Shown here: in pieces, positions 6,844 through 16,237 of the stretch
How the letters are laid out: the number at the start of each line of letters is the position of its first letter
Numbering within the stretch: the stretch's first letter is position 1
NCBI GenBank assembly: GCA_016779205.1
Contig: JADHOC010000004.1
Span: 1-64,000, forward strand
From: Planctomycetota bacterium
GTDB taxonomy: Bacteria > Planctomycetota > UBA1135 > GCA-002686595
Direction of reading: 5' to 3'
DNA length: 64,000 nt
Translations under genes and position numbers: made by a program
The notes under the pieces: model-generated
What the model was told of the DNA's origin: nothing
The model's input: the letters and a program-made list of their open reading frames with translations, nothing else
The model's database searches: none

Positions 6844-8433
6844 TCACTGGAAGGTGATCTCGAAGCCGTCGGTGAAGTTCGACACCGGGATGCCGAAGAT
6901 GGCGTCCCGGAACCACGTGGTGAAGTTCCAGGTCTCCCCGGCCTGCACGGAGACGAGCCCGGTGGGCTGGGGCACCTGGGTCAGGTCGAGCAGGAGCGAG
7001 AACGTCCCCGTCGACCCCGAGTTCTGGATCTGCCCCGGCCCCACGTAGCGGCCGATGTCCCCGGCGACGCACAGGTTGCCCTGGCTCCCCCCGGGGTTGG
7101 GCAGGAAGAACTGCGTCTGGCTCACGAGGAAGAAGCCGAAGGAATTGTTCGGCAGCGAGCTGGCGGTGATCGTCAGGTCGTTGTCGCTCACGACGTTCGA
7201 CCCCGTGGCGGAGACCGTGCCTTGGCCGCCGCTGCTGTTGAACGCCGCCGTGCAGTAGTTGGTGCCCAGGGCGTTCGGGTCGTAGAGGTTCTCGTACCAG
7301 GTGATCCGGTTGTTGCCGGGGGCGCCGGCGACGATGTCCGGCACGCCGTCCCCGTCCATGTCCGCCGAGTTGACGTGGTTCGCCCCGGTCATCGCGTTCG
7401 TGATCACGTACGACGAGCTGAAGTTCCCGCTGCCGAGGTTCTCGTACCAGTCCACGCGGTTGTTGGTCTCGGAGGTGGTGAACACGTCCAGGTCGCCATC
7501 GAGGTCCACATCCGCGAGGTGCAGGCCGCGGTACTCGTTGTTCGCCTGGCTGATGATCTGCTTCGTGCCGAAGGAGCCGCCGCCGTTGCCGCGGAACCAG
7601 GCGAGGGTGCGGTCGAGCACCGAGGTGGTGACGATGTCGAGCACCCCGTCCCCGTCCATGTCGGCGGTGCGGACGTTCCGCGCCCCCGCCGCCGAGGAGA
7701 GGAAGACCCGGGTGAAGGTGTTCCCGCCCCCGTTGTTGCGGTACCAGGAAACGTCGTTACCGAGGTAGTTGGCCGCGAGCACATCGATGTCCCCGTCGCC
7801 GTCCACGTCCGCCGTGTGCACGTCGCGCGGCTCGCTGGAGGTGGCGCTGCTCGTGCTGATGGCGCGGACACTCCCGAAGCTCAGGTTCCCCTGGTTGGGA
7901 AACCAGCCGATCTGGTCGAAGATCGCGCCGAGGCTGATGACGATGTCGAGGTCGCCGTCACCGTCCATGTCGTCGGTAGTCAGGTTCCAGATGCCGGGGA
8001 CCTGCTGCGGGATGCTGATGGTGCTGAAGTTCCCGCCCCCGTTGTTGCGGTAGACACGGAGCGCGTTGCCGTTGCCGGGGGGGAAGAACGCACCGGGCGC
8101 GCCGGCGACGATGTCCATGTCGCCGTCCCCGTCGAGGTCGGCCGTGTGGACGCTCGTCACGTTCGGCATGCTGCTGTCCAGGACGCGCTGGGTGAACGTC
8201 CCGGTCGCGTTCTGGCGGTACCAGACGACGCGATCCGCCCCCGTGAGCGCGGCCGCGACGTCGACGTCTCCGTCGTTGTCCAGATCGGCGGGCGAGAGGT
8301 CCGCCACGGCGGTCGCACCGGAGGTGACGATGTTCTGACCACCGAACGTGGTCGACTGAAGGGCGAAGGCAGGGCCAGCGAGCACAGCGAAGAGACCCGC
8401 CGTGAAGAGATGGGAAGAGAGAAGTCGGAGCAT
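6844..8433 (-). CDS. Secreted FG-GAP/VCBS repeat protein with C-terminal sorting-type domain
   Basis: The protein is 529 residues from the ATG at 8433, whose signal peptide contains S-S-H-L-F-T-A-G-L-F-A-V-L-A. Seven FG-GAP/VCBS repeats follow, each with a calcium-loop motif such as D-L-D-N-D-G-D-V-D, D-L-D-G-D-G-D-M-D and D-M-D-G-D-G-V-P-D, spaced at about 55 residues, as in a beta-propeller. The last 130 residues are the shared C-terminal domain, with N-S-S-G, G-N-L-C-V-A-G, A-G-E-T-W-N-F and W-F-R-D, ending S-N-F-T-D-G-F-E-I-T-F-Q. This is the best-preserved copy of that domain in the window. No catalytic residues are visible; a calcium-stabilised surface adhesin or binding protein is the likely role. 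The gene stands alone. Confidence 0.9.
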   Translation of the reverse strand: MLRLLSSHLFTAGLFAVLAGPAFALQSTTFGGQNIVTSGATAVADLSPADLDNDGDVDVAAALTGADRVVWYRQNATGTFTQRVLDSSMPNVTSVHTADLDGDGDMDIVAGAPGAFFPPGNGNALRVYRNNGGGNFSTISIPQQVPGIWNLTTDDMDGDGDLDIVISLGAIFDQIGWFPNQGNLSFGSVRAISTSSATSSEPRDVHTADVDGDGDIDVLAANYLGNDVSWYRNNGGGNTFTRVFLSSAAGARNVRTADMDGDGVLDIVTTSVLDRTLAWFRGNGGGSFGTKQIISQANNEYRGLHLADVDLDGDLDVFTTSETNNRVDWYENLGSGNFSSSYVITNAMTGANHVNSADMDGDGVPDIVAGAPGNNRITWYENLYDPNALGTNYCTAAFNSSGGQGTVSATGSNVVSDNDLTITASSLPNNSFGFFLVSQTQFFLPNPGGSQGNLCVAGDIGRYVGPGQIQNSGSTGTFSLLLDLTQVPQPTGLVSVQAGETWNFTTWFRDAIFGIPVSNFTDGFEITFQ

Positions 8434-8798
8434 GCCACTGCGAGGCCGGAAGCTGCCTCGCGAAGAGGAGTCTGGGGGACGGCCTCGTGCACGAGCTTGG
8501 GGATCAGGAGAGGGGTCGGAGCGAGGCCGGCCCCGTGGCCTTCCATCCACGGGAGTTCATGCGCGAGGCTGGAGAGTGGCAGGCGCCCGTTCAGGCTAGA
8601 CCATTCCCAGGACGCACGCACGCCCATGGTCCCGAGCCGCTCGAATCGAGATCGGCCTTCCTGGGGAACTCACCTAATCACCCTGCGATGGTCGCGAATG
8701 GAACCGCAGGGATCCGGAAGGGGGGCCCGCGGACGGGACCGGGTGACCGGGCGGTGCTCCCCGGGGGAGAGGCGCCCCCTCGAGGGTAGGATCAGCCC
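8434..8798 (+). other. Divergent intergenic region
   Basis: This stretch separates the FG-GAP gene (minus strand) from the zinc-ribbon membrane gene (plus strand). I find no convincing coding frame, repeat or RNA fold. It holds a TAGGAT box at 8787-8792 for the rightward gene. TAGCCT on the minus strand near 8590-8600 is a weak candidate for the leftward gene. Confidence 0.5.
8787..8792 (+). promoter_or_regulatory. -10 box TAGGAT, leaderless spacing
   Basis: TAGGAT ends exactly 6 nt before the ATG at 8799, the same geometry as at 1440 and 16634. Confidence 0.5.
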
Positions 8799-9158
8799 AT
8801 GAACGCAGTCATCGGCCGACTCATCTCCGGCGTCTTCGGGGCCATCGGCCTCGTGGTCATCGTGTCGCTGTGGACCGCGGAGGGGTTCGGTGAACCCCCG
8901 CTGTTCTTCAAGCTCGTGGGGACGCTCATCGCCTCGGTCTTCGTCCTGGTCGGGGTCGCGGGCGCCCTCGGCCTCCAGCCGAAGGCTCCGCCCAGCGGGC
9001 CCATCCGCGGCGCCAGCCCGGCCAATCGGCAGGGCGCGGTCCAGCTGGCCTGCACCACCTGCAACGCGCCCCTCGGGGAGGGCGCGGACGTCTCCCCCAG
9101 CGGGGACGTGAAGTGCACCTACTGCCAGCGCTGGTTCAACATCCACGGGCACGACTGA
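8799..9158 (+). CDS. Small membrane protein with C-terminal zinc ribbon
   Basis: The 119-residue protein has two transmembrane helices (I-S-G-V-F-G-A-I-G-L-V-V-I-V-S-L and L-V-G-T-L-I-A-S-V-F-V-L-V-G-V-A-G) followed by a Pro/Ser linker. A cytoplasmic zinc-ribbon-like tail carries two C-x-x-C pairs, C-T-T-C and C-T-Y-C, 26 residues apart. The layout resembles small zinc-ribbon membrane proteins that sense or scaffold, but no named family is recognised. It appears leaderless. Threonine synthase starts 56 bp downstream and may be co-transcribed. Confidence 0.7.
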   Translation: MNAVIGRLISGVFGAIGLVVIVSLWTAEGFGEPPLFFKLVGTLIASVFVLVGVAGALGLQPKAPPSGPIRGASPANRQGAVQLACTTCNAPLGEGADVSPSGDVKCTYCQRWFNIHGHD

Positions 9159-9214
9159 GGCCGACGGCGGGGAGCGCCCAGCGTCCCAGCCCACAGGTCC
9201 AGCCCCAAGGTCCC

Positions 9215-10492
9215 ATGAACTTCCATAGCACCGAGCGAGCGCGAGAGACCGCCAGCTTCCGGGAGGCGATCCTGCGCGGGCTGCCGCGGGGAGGGGGGCT
9301 CTACTTCCCGGACGCGATCCCCAGCCTCCCCCTCGAGACCTGGTTGAGCGGTGGGAGCCCGGAGCCCCACGAGCTCGCGGCGGAGCTCATCTGGCCCTTC
9401 GCCCAGGGCTCCATGGCGCGCGGAGACCTCGAGCGCATCTGCAGGGAGGCCCTGAACTTCCCCTTCCCCCTGGTCGAGACCGACCCCGGACGCCACGCCC
9501 TCGAGCTCTTCCACGGCCCGACCCTCGCGTTCAAGGACGTCGGCGCCCGCTTCCTGGCCAGGGCGATCAGCCACTTCAGCGACCGGCGAGTCACGGTCCT
9601 CGTCGCCACCAGCGGAGACACCGGCAGCGCGGTGGCCCAGGGATTCCACGGGGTCGAGGGCATCGACGTGGTGCTGCTGTACCCCAGCGGGCGCATCAGC
9701 CACGTGCAGGAGCAACAGCTGACGACGGTGGGCGGCAACGTCCAGGCCCTCGAGGTGGACGGGGCCTTCGACGACTGCCAGGCCATGGTCAAGGAGGCGT
9801 TCCTCGACGCGGACCTCCAGGCCGCGCGCCCCCTCACCAGCGCGAACTCCATCAACATCGCCCGCTGGATCCCCCAGGCCACCTACTTCGCAAGCGCGGT
9901 CCGACGGCTTGGGCCGGACCTCGTGTTCAGCGTGCCGTCCGGCAACTACGGGAACCTCGCCGCGGGGCTGCTCGCGCACCGCATGGGCATGCCCTGCCGG
10001 GGTTTCATCGCCGCCACCAACGTGAACCGCGTGGTCCCCGAGTACCTCGAGACCGGCGAGTACCGCCCGCGCCCGAGCGTGCCCACCATCTCCAACGCCA
10101 TGGACGTCGGGGCCCCGAGCAACTTCATCCGCCTGCTCCGGCTCTTCGGGGACGACCTCGACGCGCTCCGTTCCGCCGTCCGCGGCTTCCACCTCGACGA
10201 CGCCGCCACCCGCGAGCGCATGAGGCGGGTCCACGACGCCTCGGGCTACGTCCTCGACCCCCACGGCGCCATCGGCCACGCCGGCCTCGACGACGCCCTC
10301 ACCCGGGATCCGGGAGCCACCGGCGTCTTCCTGCACACGGCCGCGCCGTGCAAGTTCGGTGACGTGGTGGCCAACGCGACGGGGCACGCGCCCCCCGTCC
10401 CCCCTCACCTCCAGGCCATCATCGAGCGCCCCAAGCAGGCGGTCCGGATCCCCGCCACCTACGCCGCGCTGCGGGCTCACCTCCACGGGTGA
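9215..10492 (+). CDS. thrC: Threonine synthase
   Basis: This PLP enzyme converts O-phospho-L-homoserine to L-threonine in the cytoplasm. The 425-residue protein starts at the ATG at 9215 (MNFHSTERARETASF); a longer in-frame version would overlap the upstream zinc-ribbon gene. Visible marks are the N-terminal G-L-P-R-G-G-G-L-Y-F-P-D block, the PLP-lysine motif H-G-P-T-L-A-F-K107-D, the phosphate-binding loop T-S-G-D-T-G-S-A-V, and S-V-P-S-G-N-Y-G-N-L-A. Length and motif order match the longer bacterial threonine synthases. No other threonine-pathway gene is adjacent, so it is a solitary biosynthetic gene, 32 bp from and convergent with the rhombosortase gene. Confidence 0.95.
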   Translation: MNFHSTERARETASFREAILRGLPRGGGLYFPDAIPSLPLETWLSGGSPEPHELAAELIWPFAQGSMARGDLERICREALNFPFPLVETDPGRHALELFHGPTLAFKDVGARFLARAISHFSDRRVTVLVATSGDTGSAVAQGFHGVEGIDVVLLYPSGRISHVQEQQLTTVGGNVQALEVDGAFDDCQAMVKEAFLDADLQAARPLTSANSINIARWIPQATYFASAVRRLGPDLVFSVPSGNYGNLAAGLLAHRMGMPCRGFIAATNVNRVVPEYLETGEYRPRPSVPTISNAMDVGAPSNFIRLLRLFGDDLDALRSAVRGFHLDDAATRERMRRVHDASGYVLDPHGAIGHAGLDDALTRDPGATGVFLHTAAPCKFGDVVANATGHAPPVPPHLQAIIERPKQAVRIPATYAALRAHLHG

Positions 10493-10524
10493 CGCCGCGG
10501 ACCCCGCGCGGACCCGACGGACCC

Positions 10525-11169
10525 TCAGCCCAGCCCTGGGGTGGTGCCCTCGGCTGGCCCGCCCGCGGGTGTCACCTCCCGGAGCACCGGGGGCCGCCGG
10601 AGGCCAACCCGCCCCGCCGCCCAGAGGCCGCTGAGCGCCCCCAGGAGATGGGCAGCGGGCAGGGGCCGCCAGCCCTCAAGCCCGGCGCCCGCGAAGAGGG
10701 GGCGCTGGAGGCCGAGTTCGGCGAGGGGCTTCACCACGACGAGCGCGAGGACCACCGCCCAGAGCCCGCGGGCGAGACGCGGGCTGGCGGCGTCGCGCAG
10801 CTCGTGGAGCGCGAGGAGCACGACCGCCGCGGTCGCCAGCGCGGAGAGCCCCCCGTACACCGCCAGCTCGGGCTGCCAACCAAGGGCCCAGAGCCCGGGC
10901 AGGAGGGCTGACGCCCCGAGGGCGCGGCCCAGCCGCTGCGGGCAGCGGCGCTCGCAGGCCGCGGCCGCCCAGAGGAAGACCGCGAGGTTCCAGACGAGGT
11001 GGGACGCCGAGAGGTGCACGAGCGGCGCGGTGACGAGCCGCCACACCTCGCCGCCTGCCACGAGGTCACGCCGGTAGATCAGCGCCTCGCCGAGCTCCGG
11101 CGCGAACCACAGCCCGACGCTGGCGGCGGCGACCCCGAGGGTCAGATACGGGACGGACGGCGGTTGCAC
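10525..11169 (-). CDS. Rhombosortase-like rhomboid intramembrane serine protease
   Basis: The 214-residue polytopic protein starts at a GTG at 11169. It has five or six hydrophobic helices. Rhomboid marks are W-R-L-V-T-A-P-L-V-H52-L-S-A-S-H57-L-V-W-N, the catalytic serine in Y-G-G-L-S109-A-L, and the catalytic histidine in P-A-A-H174-L-L-G-A-L-S-G. Small rhomboids of this length belong to the rhombosortase group, which cleaves proteins bearing a Gly-rich motif, a membrane helix and a basic tail. The upstream gene overlaps it by 28 bp and encodes a lipoprotein with just such a tail, so the pair is probably a dedicated protease and substrate, translationally coupled. The conserved Ser and His argue for activity. 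Confidence 0.8.
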   Translation of the reverse strand: MQPPSVPYLTLGVAAASVGLWFAPELGEALIYRRDLVAGGEVWRLVTAPLVHLSASHLVWNLAVFLWAAAACERRCPQRLGRALGASALLPGLWALGWQPELAVYGGLSALATAAVVLLALHELRDAASPRLARGLWAVVLALVVVKPLAELGLQRPLFAGAGLEGWRPLPAAHLLGALSGLWAAGRVGLRRPPVLREVTPAGGPAEGTTPGLG

Positions 11170-11993
11170 AGGCTCGCGAGGGCTCCGAAGGCGATCAGGG
11201 CCGTGGCCAGGTCCCCGCCCACTCCACCGCCACCGGTGTAGCCAGCTTCGCGGTGGACCTCGTACTCCTCCGGCGACTCCTCGACTCGCTGCTGGAAGCG
11301 GCCCAGCTCGGCCTGGAGGTTGCCGATCAGCTCGTCGGTCGCCAGCTCCAGCCCCTCCATGGAGTCCAGCCGGAGCTGCTCGCTCAGGTTGACGGGGGTG
11401 CCCTTCCCTGTGACGTGACTCAGGCCCGGCGCGCGGAACAGGAACTTGCGGCTCGCGATGTCGAACACCGCGGCGTCCACCATGGTGCTGGTGTCATTGA
11501 TCTCGCCGCTGACCACGTAGGCGCCCACGATCGTCCAGTACGTCACCGAGGTCCAGTCCTCGTCCGTGTGCTGGACCTGGTCGTAGGAGATGAGCGCAAT
11601 CACATCGATGTCGTACATCGAGCGGATCTGATCGAGGTTGGTGAAGCCGCCCCGGGGCTGGAGGTAGGCCGTGGGGATCTCCTCGATCGACTCGACGTAG
11701 GGCACCTCCTCGAACTGGCTCGCGATCCTTCGGGACAGCCTGAGCTTCTGGTTCTCGGTGATGACGTGCTGCCTGCGCCCGTCGTTGTCCCCAGGAACGA
11801 ACGCGATCCCGACCCGGAGCGGCAGGGAGAGGCGCGGGATGCTCTGGGTCACCACCTGCTCCTTGTCCCCGTACAGGTAGTCCACGACGCTGCTGGTGAA
11901 GCGTGAGTTCTGACCCGTGGCGCAGCCTGCGCCCAGGGCGCCGAGCGCCATCAACGCAAGGCCCGCATGTTTGCGGGAGAATGAGAGGCTCAT
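11142..11993 (-). CDS. Rhombotarget-type lipoprotein with Gly-rich C-terminal sorting tail
   Basis: The 283-residue protein begins with a lipoprotein signal (L-A-L-M-A-L-G-A-L-G-A-G-C) and ends in a tripartite sorting signal: a glycine cluster (G-Y-T-G-G-G-G-V-G-G), a hydrophobic helix (A-T-A-L-I-A-F-G-A-L-A-S-L) and a basic end (C-N-R-R-P-S-R). This matches the arrangement of rhombotarget lipoproteins, known to sit beside rhombosortase-like proteases. The central part has conserved-looking blocks: L-R-V-G-I-A-F-V-P, Y-D-I-D-V-I-A-L-I-S-Y-D-Q and V-D-A-A-V-F-D-I-A-S-R-K-F-L-F-R-A-P-G. The last 28 bp overlap the protease gene. It would be lipid-anchored at one end and cleaved near the other. 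What the mature protein does is not evident. Confidence 0.8.
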   Translation of the reverse strand: MSLSFSRKHAGLALMALGALGAGCATGQNSRFTSSVVDYLYGDKEQVVTQSIPRLSLPLRVGIAFVPGDNDGRRQHVITENQKLRLSRRIASQFEEVPYVESIEEIPTAYLQPRGGFTNLDQIRSMYDIDVIALISYDQVQHTDEDWTSVTYWTIVGAYVVSGEINDTSTMVDAAVFDIASRKFLFRAPGLSHVTGKGTPVNLSEQLRLDSMEGLELATDELIGNLQAELGRFQQRVEESPEEYEVHREAGYTGGGGVGGDLATALIAFGALASLCNRRPSRI

Positions 11994-12226
11994 GGGCGGC
12001 TCCTTGGGTGCGGAGTGAGGGGAGCGCCGCGCGGATTGGCAGCCACGACCGGACCCTCCCGGCCCATATCGTGGTCCATTCAAGTGGCGACATGACGCAC
12101 CGACCCGCCCACGCTCCGCCCGACTTCAGGCGCAGACGCAAGGCCGCCACATTTCCCGGGGCAGATCGGTCCGGCATGTGTCCACCGAGCGAGGCTCCCG
12201 GCCACCCCGAGCGGTGCCGCCCCGAC

Positions 12227-13069
12227 CTAGCGGAAGAGGAGCAGGGGCGCCTGGCACCGCTGCATCATCTGGGTGGTCGTGCTGCCCACGATGAACCGCC
12301 TCAGCGGCGAGTGGCCGTAGGCCCCCATGACCACCAGCCCGACGTTGGCCTCGGCCACGAACGCCGGGATCGCCTCGTCCGGCGCGGCGTCAAGGTGCCG
12401 GGCATTGGCCGCGGGGAGATGCCCCTTCGCCCAGGCGAGTTGCTCGGCCTCATCCGACGAATGCCGACCGGCCATGACGATGTCGATCTCCAGTCCGTCG
12501 AAGAGCGGAGAGCGCCCGGCGAACTCCACGGCCTTGCGCGAGCTCGCGCCCCCGTCGAAGGCGATCACCGCCCTCCGGGGGGCAGCGAACGTCCGGGAGG
12601 CCATCAGCACCGGTCGGATGCTCTCGCGGATCACCCGCTCCACCCGGCTCCCCAGGTGGTTGGTGGCGAACTGAGAGGAGGCCCCGCGCTTGCCGAGGAT
12701 CACCACATCGGCGTCGGCCTCGCGTTCGATGATGGTCTCGACGGTCCCCCCGTGGCGATGGGTCGTCTCCACCGCCACCACGCCGGCACCGAGCAGGTGC
12801 TCCCTCGCAGCGGCCAGCATGATCTTGCCCCGCTCCCGGGCGTGCCGGGCCTCCGCCTCCTCGATCTGCACCAGCTCCTCGAGCAAGGAGCTCCTGGCGC
12901 CGAGCCCCACCGCCCCGCTCAGGTCGTGGCGGGCCGAGACCGCGTCCTTGCGCTGGATGACGTGAAGGACCTCCACCGAGGCATCGAGGCGCCCGGCGGC
13001 CCAGGCGGCATGCTCGGTGACGCTCGCGGAGTAAGAGGAGGCGTCGATGCAGGCGAGGATCTTCTTCAT
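12227..13069 (-). CDS. Tandem-domain universal stress protein
   Basis: The 280-residue protein contains two UspA domains. The first starts M-K-K-I-L-A-C-I-D-A-S with V-V-I-L-G-K-R-G in its second half; the second starts R-R-A-V-I-A-F-D-G-G and ends with the nucleotide-binding pattern G-A-Y-G-H-S-P-L-R-R-F-I-V-G-S-T-T. Intact G-x2-G-x9-G-S/T in the second domain suggests ATP binding there; the first domain has a weaker version. The SulP transporter gene ends 43 bp upstream on the same strand, so both are probably one transcript. Tandem Usp proteins are often cotranscribed with anion transporters, but the partner role here is inferred from position only. Confidence 0.88.
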   Translation of the reverse strand: MKKILACIDASSYSASVTEHAAWAAGRLDASVEVLHVIQRKDAVSARHDLSGAVGLGARSSLLEELVQIEEAEARHARERGKIMLAAAREHLLGAGVVAVETTHRHGGTVETIIEREADADVVILGKRGASSQFATNHLGSRVERVIRESIRPVLMASRTFAAPRRAVIAFDGGASSRKAVEFAGRSPLFDGLEIDIVMAGRHSSDEAEQLAWAKGHLPAANARHLDAAPDEAIPAFVAEANVGLVVMGAYGHSPLRRFIVGSTTTQMMQRCQAPLLLFR

Positions 13070-13112
13070 GATGGGTGACCCGGACGGTGAATCGCGTCGA
13101 TGAGGCGACGCC

Positions 13113-14597
13113 TCAGTGTGCGGCAAGGGGGCCGTCGCTGGCCAAGTTGTCGTGCTCGGCGAACTGATCGATCATCGTGGCGCTCGCCTCGGACAGGCCG
13201 ACCAGCTCCACGGTGGTGCCCTCCCGTCGGAACTTGACCACCACCCGGTCGAGCGCAGCCACGGCAGAGATGTCCCAGAAGTGCGCCTCGCTCACGTCAA
13301 TCTCCACGTGCTCGATGACCTCCTTGAAGTCGAACGCGTTGATGAAGCGCTCGACGGAGGCGAAGAAGACCTGCCCCTGGATGATGTACCGGCGCCCCAG
13401 CCCGTCCAGCGTGGGCCGCGTCTTGACGCCGAAGAGACGCCGGACCTTGCTCGCGAAGAAGACCCCGCTGAGCAGCACGCCCACGAGGACCCCCTGCGCC
13501 AGGTCGTGGGTCCAGACCACGACGAGCACGGTGGAGACCATGACGATGGACGAGTGGGACGGGTGGCTGCGGAGCTTCTTGATGGAGGTCCAGCTGAAGG
13601 TTCCGACGGACACCATGATCATCACCGCCACCAGCGCCGGCATCGGGATGCGGGCGACGAAGGGCCCCAGCACCACGATCAGGAACAGCAGCACGCTGCC
13701 GGCCACCAGGGTCGACAGGCGGGTGAACCCGCCCGACTTCACGTTGATGACCGACTGGCCGATCATGGCGCAGCCCCCCATCCCGCCGAAGAACCCCGTG
13801 ACCAGGTTCGCCACACCCTGGCCCATGGCCTCACGACGCTTGTCGCTCGGGGTGTCCGTCAGGTCGTCCACGATCTGCGCCGTCAGCAGCGACTCGAGGA
13901 GCCCCACCGCCGCCATCGTGGCCGAGTACGGCAGCACGATCCGCAGGGTCTCCAGGTTGAATGGCACGGCCGGCAGGGCGAACCACGGGAGGGCCGACGG
14001 GAGCTCCCCCATGTCCCCCACCCGGTTCACCGGCAGGTCGAAGCCGATGGCCACGGCGGTGAGCGCCACGATCGCCACCAGGGGAGAGGGCACCGCCCGG
14101 GTCACCAGCGGGAACAGGTAGATCACCCCCAGCCCGGCGGCCACGAGGGCGTAGGTCACCCACGTGACCCCGGTCAGCTCCGGCAGCTGAGCCAGGAAGA
14201 TGAGGATCGCCAGCGCGTTGACGAAGCCCGTGATGACGGACCTCGAGACGAACTGCATCAGCCGGTTGATCTTCAGGAGCCCGGCGACGATCTGGATCCC
14301 CCCCATCACCACCGTGGCGGCGAACAGGTACTCCACGCCGTGATCCCGCACGAGGGGGCCGATCAGCACGGCGATGGCCGCCGTGGCCGCCGAGATCATG
14401 CCCGGCCGTCCGCCCACGAAGGCGGTCAACACGGCGATGGTGAACGAGGCGTAGAGCCCGACCCGCGGGTCGACACCGGCGATGATCGAGAAGCCGATGG
14501 CCTCCGGGATGAGCGCGAGCGCGACGACGATGCCCGCGAGCACATCGCCCCGGACATTGGAGAGCCAGTCGCGGCGAAGCGACGTAGTGGAGATCAT
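13113..14597 (-). CDS. SulP-family anion transporter with STAS domain
   Basis: The 494-residue protein starts at the ATG at 14597. It opens with the SulP signature region ([19 protein letters not shown]) and has 10-12 membrane helices. A cytoplasmic STAS domain follows at about residues 395-490 ([21 protein letters not shown]). The conserved [10 protein letters not shown] and [12 protein letters not shown] segments are present. Members carry sulfate, bicarbonate or other anions; substrate cannot be read from sequence. The linked universal stress protein follows at 13069. A TATTTT stretch on the minus strand near 14620-14625 may be the -10 box. Confidence 0.9.
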   Translation of the reverse strand: MISTTSLRRDWLSNVRGDVLAGIVVALALIPEAIGFSIIAGVDPRVGLYASFTIAVLTAFVGGRPGMISAATAAIAVLIGPLVRDHGVEYLFAATVVMGGIQIVAGLLKINRLMQFVSRSVITGFVNALAILIFLAQLPELTGVTWVTYALVAAGLGVIYLFPLVTRAVPSPLVAIVALTAVAIGFDLPVNRVGDMGELPSALPWFALPAVPFNLETLRIVLPYSATMAAVGLLESLLTAQIVDDLTDTPSDKRREAMGQGVANLVTGFFGGMGGCAMIGQSVINVKSGGFTRLSTLVAGSVLLFLIVVLGPFVARIPMPALVAVMIMVSVGTFSWTSIKKLRSHPSHSSIVMVSTVLVVVWTHDLAQGVLVGVLLSGVFFASKVRRLFGVKTRPTLDGLGRRYIIQGQVFFASVERFINAFDFKEVIEHVEIDVSEAHFWDISAVAALDRVVVKFRREGTTVELVGLSEASATMIDQFAEHDNLASDGPLAAH

Positions 14598-14809
14598 CAG
14601 ATCGGGGCGAGCGCCCGCAAAATATGGTGGCGGACGACACCCGGAGACATCCCCCAGACCGCGCCCGCCGCAAAAAAGCGCGGGGAGGGTACGCGCCCGC
14701 TCGCCGCGCAAGCGCCATCAAACAAGCGGAACTCAAGGGCGCCATGAAACACCCCTCACGCGTGACATCACGCCGCAGCCGTCCGGTCGAGGCCCGAGGG
14801 GCCCGCCCC

Positions 14810-16237
14810 TCAGTCGCCCCCGACCTCGCCTCCGTACCCGAGCGCCTTCAGGTCCTCGCGCACCTGCTCGTCGAGGTCCCCGATCTCGCGCGGGTCAGGG
14901 GGATGGAAGTAGGAGTTCAGCTGCTGGAACGCATGGGCCAAGAGGGCCGGCCCTTCGTCCCGAAACCGAGCTGGCCGCTGGTCGGGGGAGATGGGCTCGA
15001 GCTCCCCGGGGTCCTCCACCAGGTCGAAGACCACCCGAGCCTCTCCCCCCTTGTGGATGACCTTTCGGTCCCGGCGCACCGCCGCGCCAGACTCCCCGTT
15101 CGCCGCGAAGACCCACTCGTCCGCCGCCCGCCCCTCGCCGGTGAGCGGCCGGCCGGGGAGCCGGGCATCGGCCTCCCCGCCGGTGAGCGCGAGGACCGTG
15201 GGGACGATGTCCACCAGCGAGACCAGCGACTCGACGCGCTCTCCGCCTCGCTCGCCGCCGGGCAGCCGGATGAGCAGGGGGATCCGCAGGCCCTCCTCGT
15301 TGAAGGCCCCGTGGCCGCCGAAGCGGGCCGCCCGCTGCCGCAGCCCCTCCCCGTGGTCCGCGGTGATGATGATGATCGTGTTGTCGAGCAGCCCGCGAGC
15401 CTCCCAGTCCTTGAACCAGGCCTCGAGCTGGCTGTCGACGTACCGGATCCCGCCGTCGTAGAGCGCGGTGATGGCCTCCTTCTGCTCCGCCGTCGGGGCC
15501 GCTGGCCGCTCCCACCAGCCCTTCACGTCGACGCCGGTGACGAGATCGCGAGCTCCGGGAAGGAACATCTCGTCGTAGGGCGGCGGGGGGTGATACATGG
15601 AGGAGGAGGGGCCGAGCAGGACGCCCGAGTGGATGTCGAAGAGGTGGACGAAGAGGAAGAACGGCCAGCCCGTCCGGAGCCCCTTCAGCCCGACCTCGAG
15701 CTCCCGCTCTGCTTCGGCGGCGCTCGGCGCCCCCTCGTAGAACCCGAAGCCACGCCCGAATCCGAAGCGCTCCCCGAGCCAGCCCGGATAGTGGACCCCC
15801 ACCGTGTCGTACCCCTCCCGGGACAGGCGCTCCGCGAGCGTCGGGAACTCAGGGGACAGGGCGAGCTCTGCCTCCATCACACCGTGCTGGGTCGGGTAGA
15901 GCCCCGTGACCATCGACATGTGGGCGATCAGGGTCCAGGACATGGTGGAGTAGGCCCTGTCGAAGACGAGGCACTGCTCTGAGAAGGCGTCCAGGAACGG
16001 TGTCGTGTCGCGCTCGTAGCCGTTGAAGCCGCAGTGGTCGTAGCGGAGCGTGTCGAGGGAGATGAGGATCACGCTCGGCGGCGCGTCCGTCGCCTCCCCG
16101 GCAGCACCGCCACCGCAGGCCGCCGCCAGGAGCCCGACCAGGGCCGCAGCCACCCGGGCGGGGAGCGCGCGGCGGCCCGAATGGGTCTCACCGGGCGCGC
16201 CGCGGAGCTGGCGAAGGAGGAGCGGGTGACAGATCAC
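14810..16237 (-). CDS. Sulfatase-fold lipoprotein with Thr in the nucleophile position
   Basis: The start is a GTG at 16237. A basic N-terminus and hydrophobic stretch end at Cys41 (L-L-A-A-A-C-G-G-G), a lipobox, so the protein is probably anchored in a membrane. The alkaline-phosphatase superfamily fold is clear from S-L-D62-T-L-R-Y-D-H-C-G near the start, A-D-H-G-E-G-L later, and the closing L-K-A-L-G-Y-G-G motif. At the position of the formylglycine Cys (C-x-P-S-R) it has T102-L-I-A-H106, so it cannot be a standard formylglycine sulfatase. Thr-type members act as phosphodiesterases or phosphotransferases. The substrate is unknown. It is divergent from a second lipoprotein of the same superfamily at 16646. 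Confidence 0.85.
   Translation of the reverse strand: MICHPLLLRQLRGAPGETHSGRRALPARVAAALVGLLAAACGGGAAGEATDAPPSVILISLDTLRYDHCGFNGYERDTTPFLDAFSEQCLVFDRAYSTMSWTLIAHMSMVTGLYPTQHGVMEAELALSPEFPTLAERLSREGYDTVGVHYPGWLGERFGFGRGFGFYEGAPSAAEAERELEVGLKGLRTGWPFFLFVHLFDIHSGVLLGPSSSMYHPPPPYDEMFLPGARDLVTGVDVKGWWERPAAPTAEQKEAITALYDGGIRYVDSQLEAWFKDWEARGLLDNTIIIITADHGEGLRQRAARFGGHGAFNEEGLRIPLLIRLPGGERGGERVESLVSLVDIVPTVLALTGGEADARLPGRPLTGEGRAADEWVFAANGESGAAVRRDRKVIHKGGEARVVFDLVEDPGELEPISPDQRPARFRDEGPALLAHAFQQLNSYFHPPDPREIGDLDEQVREDLKALGYGGEVGGD

Noticed and set aside
7301..8338. Regularly spaced short repeats resembling a CRISPR or tandem array
   Set aside because: They are the codons for D-x-D-G-D-x-x-D calcium loops of the FG-GAP repeats, imperfect and in frame with the coding sequence.
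6448..8802. Open frame of 784 residues on the plus strand
   Set aside because: It mirrors the FG-GAP repeats on the other strand, so its apparent repeats are reflections of the calcium-loop codons.
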